From NCBI GenBank assembly GCA_002943765.1, contig PQWQ01000024.1, positions 64,501 to 128,500 of the forward strand: a stretch of DNA of 64,000 nt, read 5' to 3'. Source of the DNA: Psoroptes ovis. Taxonomy: Eukaryota; Arthropoda; Arachnida; Sarcoptiformes; Psoroptidae. This document shows, piece by piece, positions 1 through 11,444 of the stretch. The position numbers and the translations under genes were made by a program. The notes below the pieces were generated by a model. That model was not told the origin of the DNA, did no database searches, and saw only the letters and a program-made list of their open reading frames with translations. The first letter of the stretch is position 1; each line of letters opens with the position of its first letter.

Positions 1-1151
1 TCGAAGGAAAATATCATAAAATTTATAATCAAACAACCGTCAACATCTCTATAAAAATATTGAAATATCTCAAATCATCAAACATTATTGTTCGTTTCAT
101 CTGCCGAATTCTAATGGTAAATATAATATAATTTAAGTAAAACTTATTAATATTAATCTCTCTTCATTCAACTTCGCAATTTAGCTCAATTGGACTATTG
201 TCACTGGCAGATATAACTGGTCGTTCATTATCAATGACAAACATTGAAGCTGTCCTTAAATAGACGATACACGAAGACCTTGTTGGACATGTACTTGGTG
301 ACTAAATTAAACGGAGCAAACCACGAGCTACAATTTAAAATTAGTTCCTGAACAGTGCCACGAAATTCCTATTTGTATTGAAATTTAATTATACTTCATT
401 CTTTGAATCTTGAATCTATGAATTTCTCACATACACACATTGAAAACCATTGAATACTTTATCAAATTTCAATAAATTGAACGGATAATACATACATGAA
501 ACACACAATAAATTCACACATCGACACATTCAATACATACAAAAAATTAACACATGACAAATCGTATGATAGAGTGCAAGATATTCAGGAGATAATCGCA
601 CTGCGGCACACTGAAAAAAGGAAAAGCCTCTATTCCCGAAATCTTGCAACACATCAAGTTAAGAAATAGTGTTTACGAAATTTGGCAACACACTTTTTGA
701 ATCTGGCGGAACACTAAAGTACCGCGGCACACTGGTTGAGAATGACTGCTATACAATCTGTATAATTTAAGTTACTAAACTTTCGGAGAACAATCACCTG
801 GAATAATAGTTGTTCACACAAATACATACTATATCACATATCGATTTTTCAAAAAATCAAATATTTTGCGCAATAAATGACATTACAAATTGACAGTTTC
901 ACACAATCACGTTACCGTATCCATGGTAATTTGCCAATTTTTCTGAATAAAATTAGTAGAATAACACAAATAGCTCGAATTGAAATATCATTCTGCTGAA
1001 AAAATTTATTGCTCATGTGCCTATCTTGTAATCAGCTGATTGTTATTTTTATTGCTTAGAATCGACTCGAAAATTGACATAATTCTGAAAATAATGAATA
1101 AATCTGATTAAATTGAATGAATGACTTTTGAAAAAATAAATAATCATAAAA
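1..1151. other. Upstream flank of the TMEM65-like gene, no gene seen
   Basis: AT-rich sequence without a convincing ORF. An 11-bp direct repeat (GCGGCACACTG) occurs at 603-613 and 724-734. The promoter and 5' UTR of the TMEM65-like gene should lie in the last few hundred bases, but no clear TATA box or other core element could be singled out. Confidence 0.5.
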
Positions 1152-1841
1152 ATGCTGCTGTTAAGAAATAGATATCATACCTTTAAATTGATGATTAAGA
1201 GCAATTGTCGTCAATTTAATTCACATCGACAATCTTCGGGTGCATTTTTATCGAATGAAAAGCGTGTAAAAGATTTTTTATCATTACTTAATTCAAACGA
1301 AAAACGTTTGTTATATGAACAGCTTAAATCACATCCAGATATAGTTGAGACACCGATTATCACTGTAATCGATACATCAACAGAATCATCAAAAATATTG
1401 AATGATTCAATGAATAAACCACCTAATTTTAAACAATTAAGTCAAATATTTGTGGCACAATCGTTGCCTTTCATTGGTTTCGGTTTTCTTGACAATTTAT
1501 TAATGATTGTTGCCGGTGATTATATTGATCTAACAATCGGTGTTACATTAGGCATTTCAACAATGGCCGCTGCTGGATTAGGAAACGCCTTATCGGATAT
1601 CGCAGGCGTTGGTTCAGCATATTATGTCGAACGATTCGCTAACAAAATCGGTGTTGAAACGCCAAAATTATCTTTGGTTCAACATCAAATGGCCAGAACT
1701 AGATGGACAACACAATTTGGCCGTGCATTTGGTGTTGCATTAGGATGTTTAATTGGAATGATACCTCTCTTATTTTTACCACATCGTTCGGACAATAATC
1801 ATGACAATAATCGCAACGATACCAAATCTAAAGCAGCTTAA
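1152..1841 (+). CDS. TMEM65: TMEM65-like mitochondrial inner-membrane protein
   Basis: Single-exon gene of 229 residues. The first about 30 residues are rich in Arg, Lys, Ser and Gln with no acidic residue, as expected for a mitochondrial presequence. Residues about 95-210 match the TMEM65 domain: a segment with LPFIGFGFLDN, a Gly/Ala-rich segment with GISTMAAAGLGNALSD, and a last hydrophobic helix with GVALGCLIGMIPLLF. Together these predict three membrane spans. TMEM65 proteins sit in the inner mitochondrial membrane and are linked to mitochondrial Na+/Ca2+ exchange and cardiac function in vertebrates; the role here is inferred from family membership. The tail is charged and Asn/Asp-rich. 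A polyadenylation signal AATAAA lies at 1980-1985, beside the stop codon of the converging KXD1 gene. The start is the first ATG of the open frame. Confidence 0.88.
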   Translation: MLLLRNRYHTFKLMIKSNCRQFNSHRQSSGAFLSNEKRVKDFLSLLNSNEKRLLYEQLKSHPDIVETPIITVIDTSTESSKILNDSMNKPPNFKQLSQIFVAQSLPFIGFGFLDNLLMIVAGDYIDLTIGVTLGISTMAAAGLGNALSDIAGVGSAYYVERFANKIGVETPKLSLVQHQMARTRWTTQFGRAFGVALGCLIGMIPLLFLPHRSDNNHDNNRNDTKSKAA

Positions 1842-1992
1842 GCTCAATCACCTGGATCGATTTATTTGTTCAATTTCATCTTTGGTGAACTCATTATTGA
1901 GTTATCATGTAAATAATTCTACTTATTCGTGTTCAAATTCAATTCATGATTACATTTAGTAGTGGTCTGTTTAGATATGAATAAAATTTTAT

Positions 1993-2415
1993 TTAATTTT
2001 TCTCTTCATTCTTATTATCATCGATTGTAAATGAAATATCTGGATATTTTTTATGCATTTTTTGCTTAATCAATCGTATTCGATGAAAAATATGGTCTAA
2101 ATCACGGTACATTTCATTCAATCTATCCGTATTGACTCGATAATTTTTCGACAATTTTTGATAGTGTTGATTCGATAATTCATTACAATATGAGAGCATT
2201 TGATTTGATTTTTCAAAACGATTTAATCTAAAAGAAAATAGAAATAAAATCAATTTAATATTCGATCAAAGCAATTTAAATAAAAAAAAAACATACAAAC
2301 TTCGCTGCAAATGATTAATCTGTTCGACATCATCTTTATTGATTGAATCAGCAAAACGACTGATTAAATGTTCATCATTCGATTCGACGATTCCTTTCGG
2401 TTGATTGTTTGACAT
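1993..2415 (-). CDS. KXD1: KxDL-motif protein, BORC complex subunit (KXD1)
   Basis: Two exons, 2297-2415 and 1993-2227, joined across a 69-base intron (donor GTATGT, acceptor TTTTAG), give a 117-residue protein. It is a small all-helical protein. The second exon holds the KXD1 core: a QMLSYCNELS stretch, then YRDLDHIFHRIRLIKQKM and a short acidic tail. The KxDL signature is present as YRDL, with Lys replaced by Tyr. KXD1 is a subunit of BORC, which recruits ARL8 to lysosomes and couples them to kinesin. The gene converges on TMEM65; an AATAAA on the minus strand at 1861-1866 would place its 3' end almost at the TMEM65 stop codon, so the two transcripts probably overlap. The NKCC gene starts its 3' end 0.5 kb upstream on the same strand. 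Confidence 0.83.
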
Positions 2416-2916
2416 TTTTTTTCAAATAAAAAAAATTTGAAATGACAAGTGTTTTTTTCTGAACAAGGGAAATTTTCCAGAAACAAAACAAACTTTGTAA
2501 AGAAAAAGTTTTCGGAAGTTTTTTGAATTTTCGAATTTTTCTTAGAGGCGCGAAATTTGAATTTTTTGTTTTTTTAACAATCGTAAAAATAGAAATACTT
2601 ATCTTTGCTAAGAATCATTTAATTTTCAGATAAAATGACTAAAATTCCAATTATTTTTGTTCTGGTTTTCTATCATATAAATATTAACACAAAATAAACA
2701 AATATTTTCAAATAAAAAAAAATGATAAAAGTGATAACAATAGTATCAAACATATAATTGATATTCGTTGTGTTCAAGGCCGTTACTTGTGAAAAATATG
2801 GTGTTGTCGTCAATAATTTAGTCTGTTTTATAGCTGTTTGTTATTTCGAAATGTCTAAACAATTAATTAATTTTGTTCTTTGAATGGAATGAAGATAATC
2901 GAAGAATTCAATTCGT
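2416..2916. other. Spacer between KXD1 start and NKCC 3' end
   Basis: AT-rich 0.5 kb that must hold the KXD1 promoter and the NKCC 3' UTR. No ORF, repeat or hairpin of note was seen. Confidence 0.4.
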
Positions 2917-5900
2917 CTAAGAATAGAATGTTAATACATCGGTTTGATTACCACGCATCAACATCATTGGAGGCATGTTTTTGGTCAATGTTTCTAACCA
3001 TGCCATGTATAAAACAGCCGGACATGAATTTTTACGAGGCATTGGCAATGTACTGAATTAATGAGAAAATATGAGAATCTAAGAAAATAAATAAAAATAT
3101 CATCATAATATTTACATGACCACAAGTCTGGAATCTTTTGAATAATTGAGCAAAATTTCACGAAGACGAATATGACGCCAAGTCTATTGAATGCAAATAA
3201 ATTAATCAATCAAAATATAGACATTGAATTGAGAAATAAATAAATAAATGAATGAATACGTACCTTGTCTCTGAATCGAATTAGATCAGTTTCAGTTAAT
3301 GTTGTACCATCTCGATGTTCAGCATCATGTCTTTCTTCAGAATCTTCGACAATAAATTTTTCAATCATACGACGAAATTCACGTTTAGAATATTCTTCTG
3401 GTGGTTTCAACAGATCAGTGATAAGTATCACATCAGAATAATCGATTCGAAATTTAGACAACAATTGAGCCATATTACGTTGTTCGGCATCTAATTCGGA
3501 TTTTTTATTGACCAATGCAAACACACGTAATTTACAATCTTTCCATTGTGATTGATTACGTAGAATATATGGTAATAGTAATGTAAGACCACCATCATCA
3601 TACAACCACCAAACATCGATATAACCTTTCTTTTGTTTTGACAAGAAAAAGCCATCTTGTAAGACATCATTCTTCATTTGTACGACTGTTTGATCTATGT
3701 TAATCACCAAAAAGAGCCAATCATAATCATTATTCGATCATCACAGAACAAATCATTTGAAATTACCTTTACTGGCATTATTATCACCATTATTATTATT
3801 AGTGTTTGTAACTGGTTTCAATTCACCATTAGTCACTTGTTTACGATTAGGTACATGCATAATGACAATCGAAAAATGATAATCAAAAATTGCACTTTTG
3901 GAAAAGAAAAAAGAATGAATTAATGATATCTTAGAATTAATTGAAATAAGGATGAACATACTGTATTGCTTTGAAATATTCGACAAGTTCTTTCGGCTCG
4001 CAATCGATCCAATCACGTTTGAATCCAAGCATAACAATATTTGGGCGTAATTTACCAATACCAGTTGCTTGAATTAATGAACGTACACCTTGACTGAAGC
4101 TTGTATCTTGAATCAGATTGAAAAATGCTTTCATATTACGATTGATGAGATAATTGTTTCCATCATGTAATAATGCATTTTGTGCACGAACAGATATTGG
4201 TGACTGTTGTAATCATTTATGTCAGAAAAGTATGTGAAAATACGGAAAAAATCAATTCAATTAAAAACATACAGTGACAATATGACCACATATTAATAGG
4301 CCTGAATTTTTCGTTATTAAATGTGCCAAATCAACAAAATCTGATCTTGTTGCAGGATTGCCTGATAATAATAAAATTTGTGGACGATATGTTTTCACAT
4401 GATCTGGCAGTTGTGTTAATTTATAAACACTTGTCACTGCTGAACGATGAGTTTGTGCCTGAGTGGATGAACCCCAATTAACGTCTGAAAAAGAAATGAA
4501 ATTACAATTAAAATTCAGCTAAAACATATGAAATAATTCACATACCTGTAGCACGTCTTTGTACCCAAACATGTAATGCAAACACAATAACAAACGTTAA
4601 TAATGCTGCAATCCAACCAGTCATAAACATTACGATTAGACATAGAAAAGATCCGAACAATGCAATCCATAAATTATAATATTTGAAACTTGGTCGAAAT
4701 CCAGGCGATCGACTCCAGCTAGCATGAAAACAGCTAAAGTTAATCAATGCATATGCTGCCAAAAAGAAATTAGATATGATCGGAGCGATCGCATTCAATT
4801 CGCCCATCAGACAACAACCGAAACCAATCAAGAATGTGAGTAAATATCCTCGTCTAGGCTCATTGTTTACACCGAAACCTTTACCAAAATAGGCGATCCC
4901 AGGAAATAGTTTATCATTGCAAAGTGCTTGAAATACTTTAGGAGCCGATACCATACTGGCTAATGCTGATGATAATGTTGCAGCATAAATCCCAGCATAA
5001 ATAATCGGACCAAACCAAGACATCATTTCAATGATTTGAAAATTATTCATGGTTCCGTAACGACATATTTCATCAGGTGCCAAACTACAATTTCGGATGG
5101 CCTGCACAACATCTTTGACACCGGGATGATGCACCAATTCGACAACACCATTGGCATCACGTACAACATTTGCAGCAACAATAAAATGAAAGCCAACATA
5201 ACTGATTGTAGTGATTATTATAGCTAAAAACGTTCCCAACGGAATCGAATATGATGGATCTTTCAAATCACCGGATATATTGGCACCAGCTAAAATACCG
5301 GTGGCGGCTGGAAAATATACAGAGAACACAGTGAAAAAGGTTTCATTACGATACGCTGGAAACATGTTTTCCCATATCAAAGATCCTAAACAAATACACC
5401 AAAATTGATTAAAATTCATAGCTTTAAAACATTTCAAACAAAATCAATATACCACTCCATCCAATATAACCACGTGCTATTTGAGAATCGGTTGGTGGCA
5501 GCACTGAACCGATTAGAAAATCAGCCATTGCGGTCAATAATATGAATAATAGAAAAACTTGTGTTTGTGCTTCCCATTCGGTACCAATATAAACAATACC
5601 AAGCAGCACGATTACAGTCACTGAACTAACTAAACGAATATCATTAAGGCCGCCATCGAATATTGTCTTTCCATATTGCTATCAAAATATTCAGTTAAAT
5701 CGATTAAATTTCTTTTTCTACAAACTTACGCCAAGATGATCACGAACAGTTTCAGCAAAACCGACAGTATACATGGCTACAGCAACAGCGTTCGCTAACG
5801 AAAATATAATACCGATCGAACCACCAAATTCAGGACCTAAAGATCGACTAATCATATAATATGTGCCACCACCTTTAACTTCACCGTTGGTGCAGATTGC

Positions 5901-7379
5901 TGACATTGACATTGTAGTAACTATGGTTACCACTGATGCTAATAATAAAATAATCGTTCCTTGTATGATACCGGCTTGTGCAGCAACCCATGATAAACGT
6001 AAAAATAACATAACACCCCATATATTCAGTAAACATCTCACCAATACACCTTTGATCCAACCGAATTTCACTGCTTTTTCGGCATTCGGATCTTCTTCAG
6101 GCGCTTTCTGTATGACAATCTTTCCCTATGAGAAAAAATTTAATTAAACATTTAATTATCCTCTTCATATTTTGACCTTTTTGTCATTTATCGAGCAATT
6201 CTATTCTGTAGTAATTGTCAGACAATGACAATGCAGTAACTACATGCATGGAATGTATATCTGGATGCAGGTGTAAAATTTTGGATTCATTAAAATTCAA
6301 TAATTAAATTTAAAGCAAGCAATGATAATGATTGGGCCTTGACCTATTAAATATAAATGTGAATAAATAAACAAAACATTCAGCCAATTATCATTATCAT
6401 AAGTTATGCACTTGCACACAATCATGAATATCCTTTTTTCTGGTATTTTGCATTTATGATTGAATGATTAATCATATCAATCATAATTATTTCTATTCAA
6501 ACAAACAGACAAAAATGTTATCAAAATTGATTTTTCCGGTGTTTATTCATGTTGTTATTATTATTATCATCAATTTAAATGCTACTGTCTATGTTTTCTC
6601 TCAAAACAAGTTTAAAATAAATTTCATAGAAAAGATGTATTCTAGCTCTAGCTCTAGCCTGGAATTAAAATTATTTTTTGCTAAGGATTAATGTAAATAT
6701 AATCAATAATTGAAATGTTAATATTAGTCTGAATGATTAAATAAATAAACAAGTCAAATGTGTACTTAATGGGTGTATTAAATTATCATTAATTTATGAC
6801 AGTTAAATGTCATAAATTAATTTTGTTATTTAAACTAAGTAGTATTAAATTAAACATACCGTATCTCTATCAAAGGAAACAGTTGCTTGTGTACCATGCA
6901 ATTCATCTAATGTTGGCCGTGCCATAAAACCATGCACCGATTCAACATTACGATAATGATCAGCACGTGGTAATGCTTCATTAGTGTAATGACGAAAACT
7001 TTTCAAATTTTTAGTTGCATAACCTGCACCGCTACTACCATAAAGTCCTTCGCCATAAGAATCTTCCGAATCATCATCATCATCCATATTATTATTATCA
7101 TTCACTTTATCAACTTGAAATCGATTACTCTAATTGGTTTTTGAATATTTGAAAATTTGAAATTATTTTAATTAATAAATCAATAATTACATCGGTAATC
7201 GTATTGAATGCAATCTGTTTTGGTGATGTGGGTGATGTTAGTTGTTGTTCAGTATCTTCTGACCGAGATCTTGCTAAATTACTTTTCAATATAACTGGAT
7301 TTTGACCTCCACCACCACTAATCAATGGTCGTGATTCTTCGCCACTTTCGGTAGCTACGATGGCATCTTTTGATGACAT
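2917..7379 (-). CDS. NKCC: Na-K-Cl cotransporter (SLC12A1/A2 type), complete, 11 exons
   Basis: Electroneutral Na+/K+/2Cl- symporter of the plasma membrane. Exons: 7191-7379, 6860-7129, 5730-6125, 5453-5678, 4546-5385, 4273-4484, 3962-4203, 3767-3894, 3264-3694, 3116-3183, 2917-3052. All junctions are GT-AG and in frame, giving 1045 residues, normal for NKCC. The cytosolic N-terminus carries RFQV (start of exon 2), the docking motif for SPAK/OSR1 kinases, then SFRHYTNEALPRADHYRN, matching the phosphorylated Thr segment of NKCC1. The 12-helix amino-acid permease core starts at KFGWIKGVLVRCLLNIWGVM and includes FPAATGILAGANISGD. The third helix reads AVAMYTVGFAE, with the Tyr that marks K+-coupled members (NCC has His). 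The SLC12 C-terminal domain has DVNWGSS, IDVWWLYDDGGLTLLLPY and the classic end VLTFYS. Loss of the Tyr or RFxV motif would have pointed to NCC or KCC instead. Na-Cl specificity is unlikely. Confidence 0.95.
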
Positions 7380-10300
7380 TTTTAAGGCACTTTGTGATGT
7401 TTGGATAAATATGATTATTTATTTATGCATTGACACACACAAACAATAAATGATTAAATAAATAAATAAATGTTTTACATTCAAAATAATTGGCTGTTTG
7501 TGTATGTATGAATGTATGTATTGTATTGATATAGACACATCAATTTGACACACAGTAAAAATTCAATGTAAAACCAGATGATCGATTGATGATTATCATA
7601 ACAACAACTAAAATTATGCTGTTGGTTGGTTGGCTGTTTGGTTAGGTGGTTGATTTAGTAACTGGTTGGTTGGTTGTTGTTGATCCAAATTTGAATTAAT
7701 TCTTTTAGGCACAATAAACATCCACTAAAACACAAACAGTCAATTAATAATCAACAACAACACATTAAATACATGAAATAAATAAACACTAACCAGCGTA
7801 TATGACTTTCTCTCTCTATCTATCTCTCTGGTTATATACCGCGGAATCAAGAGAAATAGATTTAAATCCAGGTTTTTATATGGTTTTTCGAATATCAAAA
7901 TTCAAAAATTCATAAATTCAATGAACAGAATACATTATTCGAATAATGATGACGATCATCATCATCAAAGCAACACATTCAAACAATACACTAAGCAAGC
8001 AAGCAATGACAATGACAATTATTTTTAATTTCGAACAACAATTTTCACATATATTTTTTCAAAAACAGACGAATTCAATTCCACCTATAAATTGGTCTTT
8101 GTTTTTTTCAACTCATTTCACCATGGTTAACCAATAATAATAAAAGATTAATTCAATACCATTTGTTTTTTCATTATTGGATTTATATTACAACGGTTGC
8201 AATGCTTGAATACACGAAACAATAACGAAAATGATTGATAGATTGAATGAATTGATATTTTTTGCTTTTCGATAATGATGTTTTCATAATTGATTATCAT
8301 CGTTATTATAAATGAAGGAGGATAAAGCATTCAATTGCTGCAGCCATAAGTCATATAATTCGAATGTAGTATAAGTGCATTCGATTATGAAACGAGTTAA
8401 TTGCATTCGAATCATTCGAATTGATTAATTCATTTATTTATAAATCAATCAATAAAATGATTGATTTAATGATGTTTCAATCAATAATATTAACTCTTCC
8501 ATTATTTTTAAACTTGAAATTGGTTGAAAACAATCGAAATTTTTCCCCATCGTCAAATGGCATTTGATGAATTAATCGTTGATCGAGCTAAACGAAGAAA
8601 ACAATTGTTAGATTTGTCAATAAGTCATTGTTTATTTGAATGTCAAATCAAATATGCATCTCTACATTTGAAATCAAATATGTTCACATATCAATAAAAA
8701 AACAAAACTATCAGCTATTTCAATCAATCAAATAAACAAACAAACAAATGGTTATCTTTGAAATGATATTTATTTCACCATTTGTTTTTGAATTAAAACA
8801 TTCAATATGAATATTTTTGCCTAAACTGGGAAATGAAAATGTTCTAAAATTGATAATTGGAAGTGATTGAACATACATAGATTATGGATAATTATGGACA
8901 CCTGTGATTGACCTGATAATTTTTACAGGGTTTCAAGTTTTAATTCGTAGTTTTAAAATTGATTTTCATAGTTTTGAAATTGAATTTCATAATTTTACCG
9001 TTCAAAATTGCATTCAAAACTATGAAAATCAACTTGAAAACTACGAAAATTAATTTCAAAACTACGAATTGAAACTTGAAACCCTGTATCATAATGTTTA
9101 TGGAATAACTAATAAAATATTCAGTTTTCCAAATTCGTGTCAATGCATTTTCGATTGTATTTCATTTCACATTGATTAATTAATTCTAGTTGATATCAAT
9201 CTAATATAATCGAATCGGATGATGAAGCGAATTTTGAACGGGATTTAAAGGTTTTAAAATCTGAATTAATTAATCACTAAATTCGATTCGATTCTACGTG
9301 ACTTGTTAATTTTTTCGATACGATTGATTTTGGAGAGGAAAGATCATGCTCAAAAGCATATGTAAATTAATATATTTGACAAATTCGATACATTAATCAA
9401 TTCAATGATTTAAATGGTGATCGATTATTTCATGAAATATTTCACATTTCATTCTTAAATTGAAATCTTATCAAATGGACATACATACCTGATCGAATGT
9501 TTGCCTGATTAATGTGCATGATTAATTGGTGAACATGTCAATGCATAACAATTAGTGATTCGAAGAACAAAATCATTTAATTAGGCTTGAAATTATCACG
9601 ATGACATCTAATCTTTTCATCACCTTTTGTGCTAAAATAAGGTATTCATACCGTTAAACCGGAACCAAGTTAAGTTATTTCACCATACCATTCAAAAATA
9701 CATTCATTATGAGCTTTGATCATCTTGATGATAATAATCATTTTTACCCTTCATGGGTATTATCGAATTAAACAATAAAATGAATTTGTACCGAATCATT
9801 CTTTAACAGTCAGAATTACAAGCATAGGCAAAACATAGAGGACATCCAATACGATATATCCAATTTTAACATTTTCAGAAATTCAGATTAATCAGGTGAT
9901 CATTTTGACAATTGCGGGCCTCTTTCGTGATGATAATTGAGATCAAGGTAATCATACTTTGTATGTACTCAAATATTGATTCATACAAATTGATTTGTCG
10001 GAAAATCGATTGATTGAAAATTGATGATGTTTGCAAAGTTTTATATTTCAACATTTTCATAAACAAACAAACAAACAGATATAAATATAGACATTGTATC
10101 ACACAAACAATCAAGTTTAAATCATGTTTTCTTATTTGTTCATCCATTCGAAATACAAGTACAATCATTGATCATTGATCGAGATTTAAACTTGAGAACA
10201 TTTCAATTTTGAAATCAATCGAAATCGTAATAGAATATTATTTGTCATATCAAATCAGCAAATCATTCGAAAATGTTGATTAATTCAAAATCGATCAGAT

Positions 10301-10529
10301 TACTAGTGGAAATAGATAGGCAATTGAGGTTTATGTAATTTTCTTTTTTCAACAATTGTTAAACTTCCGTTCAAATGTTGTTGATGGGATTATTCTTTAA
10401 CGAGAAAAATCATGTGATTTAAAAATTTTGTACTAGTGTCTATGAATGGGCTTTTGTTTATGTTTTTTTTTTTGAATTGAAAAATTGCGCCTTTCTCGCA
10501 TTTGATTTTCGATTTTCTGATTGAATTAA
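7380..10529. other. Divergent intergenic region between NKCC and TIPIN
   Basis: About 3.1 kb of AT-rich sequence between divergently transcribed genes; both promoters should lie here. It holds a TTGG/TTGT-rich low-complexity patch (about 7621-7680), a CT/CTAT-rich patch (about 7808-7832) and one foldback element (8936-9086, listed separately). ORFs of 60-100 codons here have no recognisable features. Confidence 0.5.
8936..9086. repeat. CAGGG-terminus foldback element, copy 1
   Basis: Palindromic 151-bp element. It opens with CAGGGTTTCAAGTTTTAATT and closes with its complement ending AACTTGAAACCCTG, flanked by TA on both sides. Each arm is built of degenerate 20-25 bp units of the type TTCGTAGTTTTAAAATTGAT. 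This is the most complete copy of the family. TA flanks and terminal inverted repeats suggest a Tc1/mariner-type miniature element. Confidence 0.8.
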
Positions 10530-11204
10530 ATGAAAAAAGCAATGGATAATGATTTAGAAACCAAATCTAATCAACAAAAATCAATTGTTAATCCATCCAA
10601 ATCGATGGTAATTCGTCGTCCTCGTAATATATTACGTGTTGATCATTTAATCTCCAGTCGTGGTATTGCTGAATTACCGAAAATTATGAGCGACACAAAA
10701 TTCAAAGGCAAAGGTAATGAAATAAATGATTTGAAATTGCTGCTGTTCAAAACCAAACATTGGGCTCATCGATTATTTCCCGGATTGACATTCGAAGATT
10801 TCATCATGAAAACTGAACATTTAGGCCATAAACGTATCGTTAAAAATTTTCTTAATCGAATACGTACAAATCAAAAATTATATTTTTCCGATAAACATCA
10901 AACCATACAGTCAGATAATGATGATGATGATGATGATCGTAATAGTCATAATGATGATGACCAAAATAATGATGCCAAAGACGTCAATCAAGCTGCAAAC
11001 AATTTTGATATTTTATTTCGTGATCATATTGAAGAAATGAAAAACAGCGAGAATATAATGACTGATAAACCATCATTATCTGCTCGAACCGGAACCACCG
11101 CGGACCACCAGGATGATATTAATGATAATGATGATGATTTCATTGATGATAATGATTTAGAAGATATCAACATTGATGGAGCTAATCATCAATACAATGA
11201 CTGA
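10530..11204 (+). CDS. TIPIN: TIMELESS-interacting protein, Swi3 domain (TIPIN)
   Basis: Single-exon gene, 224 residues. Residues about 35-120 form a Swi3 domain: LISSRGIAELPKI, then FKGKGNEINDLKLLLFKTKH, WAHRLFPGLTFEDFI and LGHKRIVKNFLNRIR. These match TIPIN/Swi3/Csm3 closely. TIPIN binds TIMELESS to form the fork-protection complex that travels with the replisome, stabilises paused forks and supports ATR-Chk1 checkpoint signalling. Residues 121-224 are low-complexity and acidic, with Asp and Asn runs. This matches the disordered tail of other TIPINs, but I cannot place the RPA-binding helix. A second in-frame ATG lies four codons downstream; the first is used. An AATAAA at 11346-11351 is a likely poly(A) signal. 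The gene converges on DAPK1 with only 240 bases between stop codons. Confidence 0.9.
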   Translation: MKKAMDNDLETKSNQQKSIVNPSKSMVIRRPRNILRVDHLISSRGIAELPKIMSDTKFKGKGNEINDLKLLLFKTKHWAHRLFPGLTFEDFIMKTEHLGHKRIVKNFLNRIRTNQKLYFSDKHQTIQSDNDDDDDDRNSHNDDDQNNDAKDVNQAANNFDILFRDHIEEMKNSENIMTDKPSLSARTGTTADHQDDINDNDDDFIDDNDLEDINIDGANHQYND

Positions 11205-11444
11205 AGATGATCAAATTTGATTGTACAAATTTTATAAAACAAAAAAAATATGAAATTTTATTTCAATTTTGATTAAAATTGAATTTAAATTATTTATCAA
11301 TTTATACAAAATATTTTTATTTATTTAAAATGACATATTCATTCGAATAAACACTAATAGTTCAATAGTCTTAAATATTAATTGCTTGAATGAATTTGAT
11401 TGGCACAGTTTAAAAATGAATACATTATAATCGATGAGTAATTT

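Noticed and set aside
6464..6691. 75-codon ORF with a hydrophobic stretch resembling a secreted peptide
   Set aside because: It lies in an NKCC intron, lacks a recognisable family or splice context, and has composition typical of the AT-rich background.
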